From the NCBI GenBank assembly GCA_903970165.1, contig CAJCHZ010000039.1:62001-126000 (forward strand): DNA of 64,000 bases. The letters run 5' to 3'. A program made the translations under genes and the position numbers. The stretch comes from Betaproteobacteria bacterium (GTDB taxonomy: Bacteria; Acidobacteriota; Terriglobia; Acidiferrales; UBA7541). The notes beneath the pieces were generated by a model. The model worked only from the letters and a program-made list of their open reading frames with translations, was not told the origin of the DNA and made no database searches. This document shows, piece by piece, positions 43,242 to 53,512 of this stretch (its first letter is position 1; each line of letters opens with the position of its first letter).

Positions 43242-45032
43242 ATGGATAACAAACAGATTGCACGCATTTTGCGCGAGACAGCGCACCTCCTCGAAATCGA
43301 TGGTGCCATCATCGGCCGGTACCGCAGCTACGAGAAAGCGGCGGAGCTCATTGATGGGCTGCCGGAATCGATCGAGCAGCTTGTAAAGGAGCCGGAAAAG
43401 CTGGAAGAGTTGCCAGGAATCGGCGAGCGCATGGTTGAGCACCTGACGGAAATCGTCAATACGGGCGACTACAGCCTGCGTAGGAAACTGCTCAAGAAAT
43501 ACCCCGCGACGATACTCGATGTATTGCAATTGCAGTCCCTGGGGCCCAAGAAAGTCGCGTTTCTTTGGAAGAACTTCAAGGCTGCGACGGTAGCCGATGT
43601 GGAAAAGCTTGCCAAAGACGGTAAGCTGCGTGATCTGGCCGGATTCGGGGAAAAATCAGAGCAAAACATTCTGAAGGCCACGGAAGTCTTCAAGAAATCA
43701 ACGGGACGTTTTCTGATCAATGTGGCGGAAAGCGCTGCTTTGGCCATCACGGAGCACATCAAGAAGGCCGGGAAGGCCGCGGAGAGCGTCACTCCGGCGG
43801 GATCTCTGCGGCGCGGCAAGGAGACTGTGGGCGACCTGGACCTGCTCGTGACGCTAGGCGATGGGCACACTTCGCAGAAGCAGGTGGATGCCTTGGCCAA
43901 ACATATCCTGGAATTCCCGGGAATCGATCAGACGCTGGCACACGGCGAGAACAAAGTCAGTTTCACTCTCGAGAATGGATTACAGGTGGACGTGCGGCTG
44001 CTTGAAAAAGAGAGCTTTGGCGCAGCTCTGCTCTATTTTACCGGTTCCAAAGAACACAACGTCTCGCTGCGCGGCCGCGCCAATGACATGGGCCTGACAC
44101 TGAACGAATATGCGTTGGCGACGCTGAAGGGAGAAAAGCCGGTCGCGCGCCGCACGGAAGAAGAAATCTACGCCAAGCTGAAAATGGACTACGTCCCACC
44201 GGAGCTTCGCGAAAATACCGGCGAAATCGCCGCTGCGGAAGCGCACAAACTGCCCAAGCTGGTCGAGCTAGGAGACATAAAAGGCGACCTCCAAATGCAC
44301 AGCACGGCCAGCGATGGAAAGAACACCATCGAAGAGATGGCAGAAGCGGCTCGCAAACTGGGCCACGAATATATCGCGATCACCGATCACTCGAAGGCCG
44401 TTACGGTCGCCAATGGCCTCGATGAGAAGCGCATGGCTGCGCACATCAAGAAGATTCATGCGGCGAGCGACAGCGGCCTCGGCATTCGCGTGCTGGCAGG
44501 AGGCGAAGTGGACATATTGAAAGACGGGGCGCTCGATTATTCGGACGAAATCCTTGCCCAACTGGACGTGGTGGTGTGCTCGATCCACTCCTATTTTAAT
44601 CTGGACCGCTCCGAAATGACCGATCGGATGCTTGCGGCCATCGAGAATCCCTACGCTCAGATCATCGGCCACCCAACCGGACGCCTGCTCCTGCGCCGCG
44701 ATCCGCTGGATTACGACATGGAGAAGGTTCTGCAAGCGTGCGCCAAGTACGGTGTGGCGATGGAGTGCAATTCCTTCCCTGATCGACTGGATTTGAAGGA
44801 CGTCTACCTGCGGATGTGCAAAGAGCGCGGGGTAAAGGTTGTGATTTCAACGGATTCGCACTCTGCCGCAAATTTGGCGTTTATCCGCTATGGGGTCACT
44901 ATGGCGCGCCGAGGCTGGCTGGAGCGGAAGGACATCATCAATACGCTGCCCGGGGAGCAGTTCCTGACGGCCCTGCGGGCCAAACCGGGCGCCACTCACA
45001 AGAAGCCTGCGACTCAGTCGGCGAAAAAATAG
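43242..45032 (+). CDS. polX: PolX family DNA polymerase with PHP exonuclease domain
   Basis: A 596-residue bacterial family X polymerase used in gap filling and base-excision repair. The N-terminal 8-kDa region and helix-hairpin-helix elements (LPGIGERMVEHL, LAGFGEKSEQNIL) are followed by the nucleotidyltransferase motif GSLRRGKETVGDLDLL (about residue 187). The C-terminal PHP domain (about 345-580) carries metal-site motifs LQMHSTASDG, ITDHSK and STDSHSA. Length and order are normal. Divergent in orientation from the ferredoxin-like gene. Confidence 0.96.
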   Translation: MDNKQIARILRETAHLLEIDGAIIGRYRSYEKAAELIDGLPESIEQLVKEPEKLEELPGIGERMVEHLTEIVNTGDYSLRRKLLKKYPATILDVLQLQSLGPKKVAFLWKNFKAATVADVEKLAKDGKLRDLAGFGEKSEQNILKATEVFKKSTGRFLINVAESAALAITEHIKKAGKAAESVTPAGSLRRGKETVGDLDLLVTLGDGHTSQKQVDALAKHILEFPGIDQTLAHGENKVSFTLENGLQVDVRLLEKESFGAALLYFTGSKEHNVSLRGRANDMGLTLNEYALATLKGEKPVARRTEEEIYAKLKMDYVPPELRENTGEIAAAEAHKLPKLVELGDIKGDLQMHSTASDGKNTIEEMAEAARKLGHEYIAITDHSKAVTVANGLDEKRMAAHIKKIHAASDSGLGIRVLAGGEVDILKDGALDYSDEILAQLDVVVCSIHSYFNLDRSEMTDRMLAAIENPYAQIIGHPTGRLLLRRDPLDYDMEKVLQACAKYGVAMECNSFPDRLDLKDVYLRMCKERGVKVVISTDSHSAANLAFIRYGVTMARRGWLERKDIINTLPGEQFLTALRAKPGATHKKPATQSAKK

Positions 45033-45243
45033 CAAGGAACACTCTGCTCTATCCTAATGGCCTGCTCCTGGCTTGAGGCGTCCAATCGGACAAAGAGGCC
45101 AGCAAAGAAGTCTATAGGAGGATGCCATTCGGGTTGGCGTTCGGGCCTAAGCAACTGCCGAACGGTATTAGGGAACAAATTTACCCCAGGCGTCGTATCT
45201 TCATCTAGAAATCGAGAACCTCATACTACGGAGGCATTGAGCT

Positions 45244-46188
45244 ATGAACTTGCACTCTTACCGGTCGGCAGCCCTGCGCTTGGGCCTTGCTGGCGCAGCC
45301 CTGCTTGCCTCGGTTGCTTTGGCGCCCGGCGCGCGAGCCTCGGACTTCGAGAAGCACTTCGACATATCAGGCCGCGCCGGCGTTCACGTGGACACCAACG
45401 ACGGCAGCGTGCGCATAACCACGAGCGATTCCAAGTCTGTAGATGTTCATGTGGACTATCAGGGGTATGAGCTTGAGAAGAACCTGCACATTGACGCACA
45501 CCAGAATGGCGACAAAATCGAGGTGGTGGCTCGCATCGCCGGCCATTGGGGATGGTCCTGGGGTGGCAACTCGCGCCGTCTGCACATTGAGGTACGGATG
45601 CCTAGGGACGCGGATTTGGACGTGAACACCGGGGATGGGTCTGTGGAAGCAAGCGCGATCAATGGAAATGTGGTTGTTCGGACGGGAGATGGGTCGGTCA
45701 GAGCCAATACCTTGACGGCTGGGCAGGGGCAGCGCATTGACCTCCACACGAGCGACGGCAGCATCAATGTGGACACCCTGAAGGGCGATATGAAGCTCCA
45801 CACGGGCGACGGATCGATCGAAGGACGGGATTTGGATGGGACTCTGGACGCTGACAGCGGGGACGGCCACATCCGAATCGCGGGGCGTTTTGACGGGCTT
45901 AGCATCAAAACGGGCGATGGAAGCGTAGACGCGCGAGTGCTCTCGGGTTCCAAGATGTCTTCCAGTTGGAATGTACACACCGGGGATGGAAGCGTGGACT
46001 TGGCTCTGCCCGGCGATTTTCAGGCCAACATTGACGCAACCACCGGGGACGGGCATATCAGCCTGGCCATGCCGGTTACGATTGAGGGTACCTTCAATAA
46101 GTCGCAGATCCACGGCAAGCTGAACGGGGGCGGGCAGCCTCTAACGATTCACACCGGGGACGGCTCGATTCGCCTCAGCAAAGCGTAG
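45244..46188 (+). CDS. Exported DUF4097-like beta-helix repeat protein
   Basis: A 314-residue protein with a signal peptide ending at GARAS (residue 33). From about residue 45 to the end it has at least nine copies of an (H/N/K)TGDGS(V/I) motif spaced about 18-25 residues apart. This is the layered repeat of DUF4097 putative adhesin proteins. A GGAGG lies nine bases before the ATG. It probably acts in the periplasm or at the surface. Function unknown. Confidence 0.85.
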   Translation: MNLHSYRSAALRLGLAGAALLASVALAPGARASDFEKHFDISGRAGVHVDTNDGSVRITTSDSKSVDVHVDYQGYELEKNLHIDAHQNGDKIEVVARIAGHWGWSWGGNSRRLHIEVRMPRDADLDVNTGDGSVEASAINGNVVVRTGDGSVRANTLTAGQGQRIDLHTSDGSINVDTLKGDMKLHTGDGSIEGRDLDGTLDADSGDGHIRIAGRFDGLSIKTGDGSVDARVLSGSKMSSSWNVHTGDGSVDLALPGDFQANIDATTGDGHISLAMPVTIEGTFNKSQIHGKLNGGGQPLTIHTGDGSIRLSKA

Positions 46189-46450
46189 TTTGAACCTCCA
46201 ACACCAAGATCTTCGGTAGCCGAACTCTGATCGTCGAAGTTCGTAAGCCAAACCGGTCCTGGCCGACATCAAAGAAGTGCCTGATGTCGGGTCGGTACCA
46301 GTACGGGCAGAATTGTCTCCAAAAGCCTGCACCCGTGCTCTAATGGTGACACTGGCTCCATCCACTTTTTTGTAAATTATTGAAAATAAGAGCGGTTAGG
46401 TTTGGAACCCGACCTGCCCTTTAGTTCAGCGTCTGTCTAGGGAGACTTCC

Positions 46451-46546
46451 ATGGTCGTCATGGCTCTGATCTTCGGCATTATCGCCTTGGTTTCGCTTAC
46501 GATTGCTAGCGCGATTTTTTCTGGGGAACGCCGGCCTACCTCTTGA
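46451..46546 (+). CDS. Possible 31-residue membrane micropeptide
   Basis: A short frame MVVMALIFGIIALVSLTIAS continues to a stop 11 residues later and forms one hydrophobic helix. A GGAGA lies five bases before the ATG. It sits in a 528-base gap otherwise without genes. Conservation is the only fair test. Confidence 0.3.
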   Translation: MVVMALIFGIIALVSLTIASAIFSGERRPTS

Positions 46547-46717
46547 TTGGATTCCTCTTGCTGTGAGCCTTCGTCTGAGAGCCTCTTCTTCAACTTTTCA
46601 ACTTTGACCCTTGAACTCCCGAACCTTGAGCGCTTGCATCTTGCAATGCGTTCGCACTGTTCGGCCCTTTCGACAATGGCCTGCCCTGGCGCATAATCAA
46701 CGCCTGGAGGTCCCGGA

Positions 46718-47893
46718 ATGCCGGAAGAGACAACTCCAGCCCACGTGCCGCTTAAACCTGCCAAGGCAAAACAGGCTGGGCTGTTGGAATTCTCGCGTGC
46801 TCAGATCTGGGGCACTCTTTTCCTTCTCTATTCACTGATTTTCGTTCTCGATTTTCTCTACCGATACCTCGACGACCTTTCGCGTCAGCGCTCCGCGACT
46901 TTTGGTGTGCGTTTTCTGGAAGAGTTTACCGGTGTTTTCACGGTCTATCTGCTGCTGCCCTTGATTCTCCGCATGGCGAAGTCCTACCTCTTTCAACATA
47001 AAGGTTGGATCCGGTTCGTGTGTTTGCACATCGCATCGGCGGTGGCGTTTTCGTTTCTGCATACGAGCCTTATGGCACTGACGCGCTGGATTATTTCGCC
47101 GCTGGTTGGCATGGGCGATTACAGCTACGGGATCATGCTGTACCGCTATCCCATGGAATTGTCGAACGACTTCATCGGCTATACCGTCACAGTGCTGGCC
47201 TACTACCTTTTCAAACGCATGCAGCTTGCGCAGGCGCAGCAGCTTGCCGCGGCGGAATTGCAGACCAAGCTAGCCCAGGCGCAACTTGAAAATCTCCGTC
47301 TGCAGCTTCAACCGCATTTTTTGTTCAACACGCTGAACACGATTTCTTCGGTGATGTACGAAGATGTGCGCGCGGCGGATGCCATGATTGCGCAGTTGAG
47401 CGATTTGCTGCGCCTTACGCTGCGAACCGCCAGTTCGCATGAGATTTTGCTTTCGCAAGAGTTGCAGATTACGCGCCTCTACCTCGAAATCATGCAGAAG
47501 CGGTTTGAGGACAAGCTGCGTGTAACGTATTCGGTCGATCCGGGACTGGAAAATTCTCTGGTGCCGCAATTGATCTTGCAGCCACTGGTCGAAAATTCTT
47601 TGCGGCACGGTTTGAAGGAGATTGGTCCGGGAATCGATATCTCGATTGGCGTGCACCGCGAAAATGGCAGTCTGGTTCTTCTTGTGACGGACACGGGCGC
47701 AGGGTTGGGCCAGCAGAATACCGACGCCATCCTGAATCGCGGTTTGGGGCTTGCGAATATCCGCGGACGGCTCGAGCAGCTTTATGGCGCGGGGCAAGCG
47801 TTTTCGATTGCCAACCGCGTCACGGGAGGCGCGGAAGTCCGTTTGCGCTTCCCTTTTCACCTGGCTGAACAGGCTGCGCCGATTGCCGGATGA
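46718..47893 (+). CDS. LytS/YehU-type sensor histidine kinase
   Basis: A 391-residue kinase. About four membrane helices fill residues 25-165. A short coiled linker follows (AQAQQLAAAELQTKLAQAQL). The His-kinase box is LQPHFLFNTLN with the phospho-acceptor His at about 203. The ATPase domain has the N-box PQLILQPLVENSLRHG and a G-box DTGAGLG. The stop overlaps the next gene as ATGA, so kinase and regulator form a pair. Confidence 0.94.
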   Translation: MPEETTPAHVPLKPAKAKQAGLLEFSRAQIWGTLFLLYSLIFVLDFLYRYLDDLSRQRSATFGVRFLEEFTGVFTVYLLLPLILRMAKSYLFQHKGWIRFVCLHIASAVAFSFLHTSLMALTRWIISPLVGMGDYSYGIMLYRYPMELSNDFIGYTVTVLAYYLFKRMQLAQAQQLAAAELQTKLAQAQLENLRLQLQPHFLFNTLNTISSVMYEDVRAADAMIAQLSDLLRLTLRTASSHEILLSQELQITRLYLEIMQKRFEDKLRVTYSVDPGLENSLVPQLILQPLVENSLRHGLKEIGPGIDISIGVHRENGSLVLLVTDTGAGLGQQNTDAILNRGLGLANIRGRLEQLYGAGQAFSIANRVTGGAEVRLRFPFHLAEQAAPIAG

Positions 47894-48663
47894 GTCCGGC
47901 GGGCAAACTCCGCGTGCTGGTCGTGGATGACGAAGCGCCCGCGCGCCGGAAAATCCTGCGGCTTCTGAAGCAGGAGCCGGATATTCAGGTCGTCGCTGAA
48001 GCCGATGGAGCGGAAGCCGCCATCGCCGCGATTGAAAAATACAAGCCGGATTTGGTTTTCCTCGACGTGCAGATGCCGGGCACCGACGGCTTTGGCGTCG
48101 TGCAGGCCATTCCCTCCAAAGACATGCCGCGCTTTGTTTTTGTCACGGCGCATGATCACTACGCCTTGAAGGCGTTTGAAGTGCGTGCCTTCGACTATTT
48201 GCTCAAACCGTTCAACGAGGAGCGCTTTCGCGCTGCTTTGACGCGCGCGCGCGAAGAGCATGCGCAATCGCGCGATGGTTTTTCTTCGCAGCTTCAGGAA
48301 TTGCTGGCGCAATTGCAGAAGGAGCGGTCGTTTTCAGAAAGAATTCTTGTGCAGGAAAATGAACGCGCGCATTTTGTTGCGGCGCGGGAAATTTCCTGGG
48401 TGGAAGCGGACGGGAATTATTTGAAGCTGCATTGCGGGCCCAAAAGCTACACGTTGCGCGCGACGCTGGATTCGATGAAGGACGTGTTGGATCCGAAGAT
48501 GTTTGTGCGTATCAATCGGAGCAGTCTGGTGAGGCTGGATGCCATTCGGGAAATGCTGCCGTGGTTTCATGGGGAATATAAGGTGGTTTTGCAGGATTCG
48601 ACGGAGCTGCGTTGGAGCCGGAGATACGTGAAGTTGCGGCCGGAACTTCTCAAAAGAGTCTAA
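47890..48663 (+). CDS. LytTR-family response regulator
   Basis: A 257-residue partner of the upstream kinase. The receiver has VVDDEAPARRK, the phospho-Asp in LVFLDVQMPGTDG and Lys in YLLKPFNEERF. The LytTR domain (about 150-257) has EISWVEADGNYLKLH and MFVRINRSSLVRLDAI. LytTR proteins bind direct repeats in target promoters; none was identified here. Confidence 0.95.
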   Translation: MSPAGKLRVLVVDDEAPARRKILRLLKQEPDIQVVAEADGAEAAIAAIEKYKPDLVFLDVQMPGTDGFGVVQAIPSKDMPRFVFVTAHDHYALKAFEVRAFDYLLKPFNEERFRAALTRAREEHAQSRDGFSSQLQELLAQLQKERSFSERILVQENERAHFVAAREISWVEADGNYLKLHCGPKSYTLRATLDSMKDVLDPKMFVRINRSSLVRLDAIREMLPWFHGEYKVVLQDSTELRWSRRYVKLRPELLKRV

Positions 48664-48784
48664 AGTTGCGAGTAGAAGCTAACAAGTAGGAGGAAGAGAC
48701 GGAGTCTGTCCCACTTGTCCCCGGTTTAGGCCCGCTCATCCCAGATTCATTGCTTCCACGCAGGGAATAACTTAGGTTTCTCTC

Positions 48785-50707
48785 ATGAAAAACTCCACCT
48801 CCACCTTCATGTTCCCCGCCCTGTCTCGCTGCTTCTTCCTTCTAACGCTTGTGGCGTCCTGGCCAGCGTTCGCTTCGGGGCAAACCTCTCCCGACACTGG
48901 TTGGCCCAACTATGGCAATGATCCTGGAGGCACGCGCTATTCTCCGGCGAAGCAGATTGACCGCGGGAATGTGGCGCAGCTCCAGGTGGCATGGACGTAC
49001 CATACAGGCGCGCTTCCCAACGATGAGGACCTCGACAAGAAGGCGGCGTTTGAAGCTACTCCCATTTTGATTGAAGGGAAATTGTTCCTCAGCACGCCTT
49101 ACGACCATGTCATTGCGCTGAGCGCCGTGACCGGGGCGAAGCTTTGGGAATTCGACCCGAAACTGGAACATCCCTATGGATTTTCCGAGGTGACCTCGCG
49201 TGGGGTTTCCGCATGGCGGGACGCATCCGCGAAATCGGGCAAGCCTTGTGCCTTGCGCATCCTCATCGGCACGCTCGACGCGCGCCTGATTGCGTTGGAC
49301 GGCGAGACCGGAAAGCCTTGCAAGGATTTTGGTATGGACGGAGAGGTAGACTTAAAGGCGGATGTGCGGATGCGCGACCCTGGCGATTATCAAGTCACCT
49401 CCGCGCCTGCCATCTACAAAGACCTTGTGATCACCGGCTCATCCGAAGGCGACAATCGCGCCGTCACTCTGGAGCGCGGCATCGTGCGTGCATTCGACGT
49501 TCGCACCGGCGCCCTGCGCTGGACCTGGGACCCGATTGCGCCATGGGCCTATCAAAACACGCCCCGCACAGGCGCGGGCAATGCGTGGTCGACACTCTCC
49601 GTGGATGCTCCGCGAGATTTAGTGTTCATTCCGACCGGCAGCGCCAGCCCGGATTATTACGGCGGTTTCCGCAAGGGCGACAACAAGTGGGCTAACTCGG
49701 TCGTGGCGTTAAAAGCCTCGACCGGCGAATTCGTGTGGGGTTTTCAGGTCGTACACCACGATCTCTGGGACTACGACGTCGCCTCGCAGCCGGCACTTTT
49801 CAATTGGAAAGATGGAACCCCCGCTATCGCCATTACGACAAAGATGGGCCGTGTTTTTGTGCTGAATCGCCTGAATGGCGCGCCACTTCTCCCGGTGGAA
49901 GAACGACCGGTGCAAAAAAGCGATATTCCCGGCGAAGAATCGTGGCCGACACAGCCGGCCTCGACGATTTCACTTGTGCCCGAAAAATTGTCTCCCGACG
50001 ATGCATTCGGTGTTAATGACAAAGAGCGGGAATGGTGCGCGGAGAAGATTAAGGCAGCGCGTTATGGGGATATTTTCACCCCGCCGAGTTTGCAAGGCAC
50101 GCTTGTTTTCCCCAGCAATGTTGGCGGGGTGAACTGGGGCAGCGCGGCCTATGACCCGCAGCGTCATCTGCTTTTCGTGGATACGAACAGGCTGCCCATC
50201 TTGGTGAAGATGATTCCGCAGGCGGAACTTGCCGACGCACGGAAGAACGCAACGGACTCAGATCGCCTGCACGGCGAATTCGCGCGGCAAACCGGCGCGC
50301 CGTATGCGATGTTTCGCACGCCACTTCTTTCGCCCAGCGGAGTGCCATGCAACCGGCCGCCCTGGGGAACGGTCGCCGCAGTCGATCTCTTTGAAGGCAA
50401 AAAAGTATGGGACGTGCCGCTGGGAAGTTATCTTCCGGGCATGAATACCGGCACGATCACTTTGGGCGGGCCGATGGTCACGGCGGGCGGAATCGTGTTC
50501 ACGTCGGCCGCCATGGATAACTACCTCCGCGCTTTCGATTCGGATTCAGGACAGGAAATCTGGAAGTATCAGCTTCCTGCGGGCGGGCAGGCCACGCCGA
50601 TGACCTACAGTATCGGAGGGAAACAATATCTGGTGATTTGCGCCGGCGGCCACGGCAAACTCGGAACCAAGCAGGGCGATTACGTGATTGCGTTTACGCT
50701 ACCATAG
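48785..50707 (+). CDS. PQQ-dependent dehydrogenase (quinoprotein, glucose dehydrogenase-like)
   Basis: A 640-residue exported eight-bladed propeller enzyme. The signal peptide ends near FASGQ. Typical propeller text includes DTGWPNYGNDPGGTRYSPAKQID, WDYDVASQPALF, VFPSNVGGVNWG and QEIWKYQLPAGGQATPMTY. There is no membrane anchor domain as in Gcd and no C-terminal haem-binding CxxCH, so electron transfer is likely to a separate partner. The glucose or other sugar/alcohol substrate is inferred only from the subgroup. Confidence 0.92.
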   Translation: MKNSTSTFMFPALSRCFFLLTLVASWPAFASGQTSPDTGWPNYGNDPGGTRYSPAKQIDRGNVAQLQVAWTYHTGALPNDEDLDKKAAFEATPILIEGKLFLSTPYDHVIALSAVTGAKLWEFDPKLEHPYGFSEVTSRGVSAWRDASAKSGKPCALRILIGTLDARLIALDGETGKPCKDFGMDGEVDLKADVRMRDPGDYQVTSAPAIYKDLVITGSSEGDNRAVTLERGIVRAFDVRTGALRWTWDPIAPWAYQNTPRTGAGNAWSTLSVDAPRDLVFIPTGSASPDYYGGFRKGDNKWANSVVALKASTGEFVWGFQVVHHDLWDYDVASQPALFNWKDGTPAIAITTKMGRVFVLNRLNGAPLLPVEERPVQKSDIPGEESWPTQPASTISLVPEKLSPDDAFGVNDKEREWCAEKIKAARYGDIFTPPSLQGTLVFPSNVGGVNWGSAAYDPQRHLLFVDTNRLPILVKMIPQAELADARKNATDSDRLHGEFARQTGAPYAMFRTPLLSPSGVPCNRPPWGTVAAVDLFEGKKVWDVPLGSYLPGMNTGTITLGGPMVTAGGIVFTSAAMDNYLRAFDSDSGQEIWKYQLPAGGQATPMTYSIGGKQYLVICAGGHGKLGTKQGDYVIAFTLP

Positions 50708-50762
50708 AGCCGCAAAGAATGGTCAACTCGCCAAAACAATCTTCACCAAGACTCCAACTTCG

Positions 50763-52382
50763 ATGAGCGACACTTCCCTTTCGTCTTCCACGCCCGCGTC
50801 GAAAGTTCAGTCATTCTTCGCAAACGGAATGGCGATTGTCGTGGCCATCGCCGTCGCAAAATTCATCTTTCATTGTTATTACAACAACCGCTACGGCTAT
50901 TTCCGCGACGAATTCGATTACATGTCCTGCGGCGACCATCTCGCGTGGGGATACGTGGACCAACCGCCCCTCATTCCGTTTCTGATTCACATTTGCCGCG
51001 CGGTGTTGGGAGATTCGCTGCGCAGCGTGCGCTTTGTTCCAGCGTTGGCTTCTTCCATGCTTGTTATACAGGTCGCGCTCATCGCCCGCGCGCTGGGCGG
51101 ACGGACCTACGCTCTTTTGCTGAGCGCAATCTGCGTTGTTGTCGCGCCGCAGTATCTTTCCAATGGAAGTCTTCTTGGAACGAATTGCCTCGAACCCAAT
51201 CTGTGGATGGCCTGCGCCTACTTTGCCATTTTGGCTATCCAACGCGACAATCCCAGATACTGGGTCTGGTTCGGCATCTTTGCCGGAATCGGCCTCGAGG
51301 AAAAATATTCCATCGCCTTATTCGGTTTCGGCATCGTCGTTGGGCTTTTACTCACGGCGCAGAGGCGGGCGTTTCTAAGCCCCTGGATGTGGCTCGGCGG
51401 CCTCGCCGCCTTCCTGATTTTCCTGCCCAACCTGCTTTGGAACATCCATAACCATTGGCCGTTCGTGCAGCTCATGCACAACATTCGCGAAGATGGCCGC
51501 GATGTTGTTCTTCCCTTGTGGGCATATTCTTTGCAGCAAACGCTGCTCGTTCTTCCGCTGACGGCGCCCATCTGGATCAGGGGGCTGATTACGTTTCTCG
51601 TCTCGAAGCGATTTAAACCGTATCGTGCCCTCGGCTGGTGTTACCTGGTTTGCTTTACGGTTTTCTTTCTTTTGCACGGGAAGATTTATTATCTCTCTCC
51701 CGTTTACCCGATGCTGCTGGCTGCCGGAGCCGTCACGATCGAAGCAAAGATCGAAGGCCGCAAAAGTGAAGCCTCGGAAAACGATGCGCTCCCGAGCGGA
51801 CCGCGTCGCCTTACATGGTTGAAAGTCACAATCGTCATTCTTCTGCTCGCCGGCGGCGTGCATGCAGCGCCTCTGGCTGTGCCCGTTCTAACGCCTGACC
51901 ATTTTCTGGCCTATCTGAAATATCTGCCAATGAAACCGCCGGTGATGGAACATGGCCACGAAAAGGCGCCTTTGCCGCAATGGTATTCAGACCAATTCGG
52001 CTGGCAGGAGATTGTTGACGAAACCGCGGTGGCATGGAACCGCATTCCGCTTTCCGAACGCCCCGATTGCGGCATCTTTGGACAGGATTATGGCCAGGCG
52101 GGCGCGATCGACTTTCTTGGGCGGCGCTACGGTTTGCCACAAGCTCTCAGCGGACACCAGACCTTTTGGCTCTGGGGACCGCGTGGCTATTCCGGAAATT
52201 GCCTGATTGTTCTGGGCGATGACCGCGAACGTCTCGAGGAACTCTTCGACCATGTCGAATATGTGGGAACGTCCGCCGATAATCGCTACGCGCTCGAGAC
52301 GGAGATTTCAGTCTACATTTGTCGAGCCGCCAAATTCGGGACGCTGGAGAAACTCTGGCCAGATCTCAAGAAGTGGCGCTGA
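50763..52382 (+). CDS. ArnT/PMT-like family 39 glycosyltransferase
   Basis: A 539-residue multi-spanning protein. The first loop contains the acidic pair in YFRDEFDYMSCGDHLAWGYVDQPP, the catalytic region of GT-C lipid-linked sugar transferases. About ten membrane helices follow, then a C-terminal periplasmic part (about 395-539). It presumably moves sugars from polyprenyl phosphates onto an envelope acceptor. The ATG at 50763 is used because the longer frame overlaps the PQQ gene. Confidence 0.88.
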   Translation: MSDTSLSSSTPASKVQSFFANGMAIVVAIAVAKFIFHCYYNNRYGYFRDEFDYMSCGDHLAWGYVDQPPLIPFLIHICRAVLGDSLRSVRFVPALASSMLVIQVALIARALGGRTYALLLSAICVVVAPQYLSNGSLLGTNCLEPNLWMACAYFAILAIQRDNPRYWVWFGIFAGIGLEEKYSIALFGFGIVVGLLLTAQRRAFLSPWMWLGGLAAFLIFLPNLLWNIHNHWPFVQLMHNIREDGRDVVLPLWAYSLQQTLLVLPLTAPIWIRGLITFLVSKRFKPYRALGWCYLVCFTVFFLLHGKIYYLSPVYPMLLAAGAVTIEAKIEGRKSEASENDALPSGPRRLTWLKVTIVILLLAGGVHAAPLAVPVLTPDHFLAYLKYLPMKPPVMEHGHEKAPLPQWYSDQFGWQEIVDETAVAWNRIPLSERPDCGIFGQDYGQAGAIDFLGRRYGLPQALSGHQTFWLWGPRGYSGNCLIVLGDDRERLEELFDHVEYVGTSADNRYALETEISVYICRAAKFGTLEKLWPDLKKWR

Positions 52383-52444
52383 GTTATCGTGGGCCGCAGG
52401 TTTGCGTTGAATTGAATGGTCGGCGCAGCTAAACTGCGGCCATC

Positions 52445-53512
52445 ATGAAACGCTTACATTTCCTTCTCAGTGCAGCGGTGCTGATTGTTTTCTCGCCTGC
52501 AGCGCACGCGCAGCAGCCCAAGTCTCTCTTCTACATGACGGGCGATCCCAAATCGGTGCGCACGTTTCTGGCGCATGCCGACAAAGTGGACATACTGGTG
52601 CCTGCCTGGTACCGAGTGGATGCGGACGGACTTGTTTCCGGCGGCGCGAATCCGCTCGTTCTGGAGACAGCACGGGCGCACCACGTCCCCGTCATGCCGC
52701 TTGTGGCGAATGGCGATTTCGCACAGGAAGAGTTTCACAAGCTGCTCCTGAATCCCAAAGCGGCTGCCAGAATGTTTGACCAGCTGATCCAGGCCTGCAA
52801 AGAGAACGGTTATACAGGATTTCAATTTGATTTTGAGAACGTGCATTGGACGGATCGCGACGCGCTTTCCAGCATGGTGAGCAACGCAGCGGCCGCATTT
52901 CACAGCGCAGGGCTGCAACTTACGATTGCGACAGTGCCCAACGCGCCGGGCGGGCCAGCCGGCGAGAGCGGCTTCTCCGCGTGGATCTACGAAAACTGGC
53001 GCGGCGCGTATGACCTGAAGGCGCTCGCGCAGAGCGTGGATCTGATCTGCTTGATGACCTACGACCAGCATACGCGCTGGACGGCGCCGGGGCCGGTGGC
53101 GGGATGGGGTTGGACGAATGCGAACCTAGACTACGCGCTGAAAGTGGTTCCTCCGCAAAAGTTGTCGTTGGGAATTCCGCTCTATGGCTACCACTGGTTC
53201 GCGGGCACGCCGGAAAAGTCGGGCGACAAGGGCGGCGACAAGCCGAATCCTTCCGCGGAGTATATCGACACGGACGACGCGCTGGATCTCGGGAAGGCCT
53301 ACGGCGGCCATCTCGAGTGGGACGCGACGGACCGCGTTTCGTGGTTCTATTTTTATCGCGGCGACATGCGCGAATGGATTTTCTTCACGGATGCGCGAAC
53401 GTTTCGAGAGCGGTACAACCTCGTACGAGAGAAAAACCTTCAGGGATTCTGCTCATGGGTGCTGGGCACGGAAGATCCTGCCATTTGGGATTTGTTGCCG
53501 GCCCATAAATAA
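52445..53512 (+). CDS. Exported GH18 family glycoside hydrolase
   Basis: A 355-residue TIM-barrel protein with signal peptide (cut near AHAQ, residue 23). The GH18 catalytic motif is FQFDFENV with Asp129 and Glu131. The barrel strands LICLMTYDQHT and LGIPLYGYHW are those of the SpoVR/YaaH-like or chitinase-like group. It is likely to act on a beta-1,4-linked amino sugar in the periplasm or outside. No carbohydrate-binding or LysM domain. Confidence 0.9.
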   Translation: MKRLHFLLSAAVLIVFSPAAHAQQPKSLFYMTGDPKSVRTFLAHADKVDILVPAWYRVDADGLVSGGANPLVLETARAHHVPVMPLVANGDFAQEEFHKLLLNPKAAARMFDQLIQACKENGYTGFQFDFENVHWTDRDALSSMVSNAAAAFHSAGLQLTIATVPNAPGGPAGESGFSAWIYENWRGAYDLKALAQSVDLICLMTYDQHTRWTAPGPVAGWGWTNANLDYALKVVPPQKLSLGIPLYGYHWFAGTPEKSGDKGGDKPNPSAEYIDTDDALDLGKAYGGHLEWDATDRVSWFYFYRGDMREWIFFTDARTFRERYNLVREKNLQGFCSWVLGTEDPAIWDLLPAHK

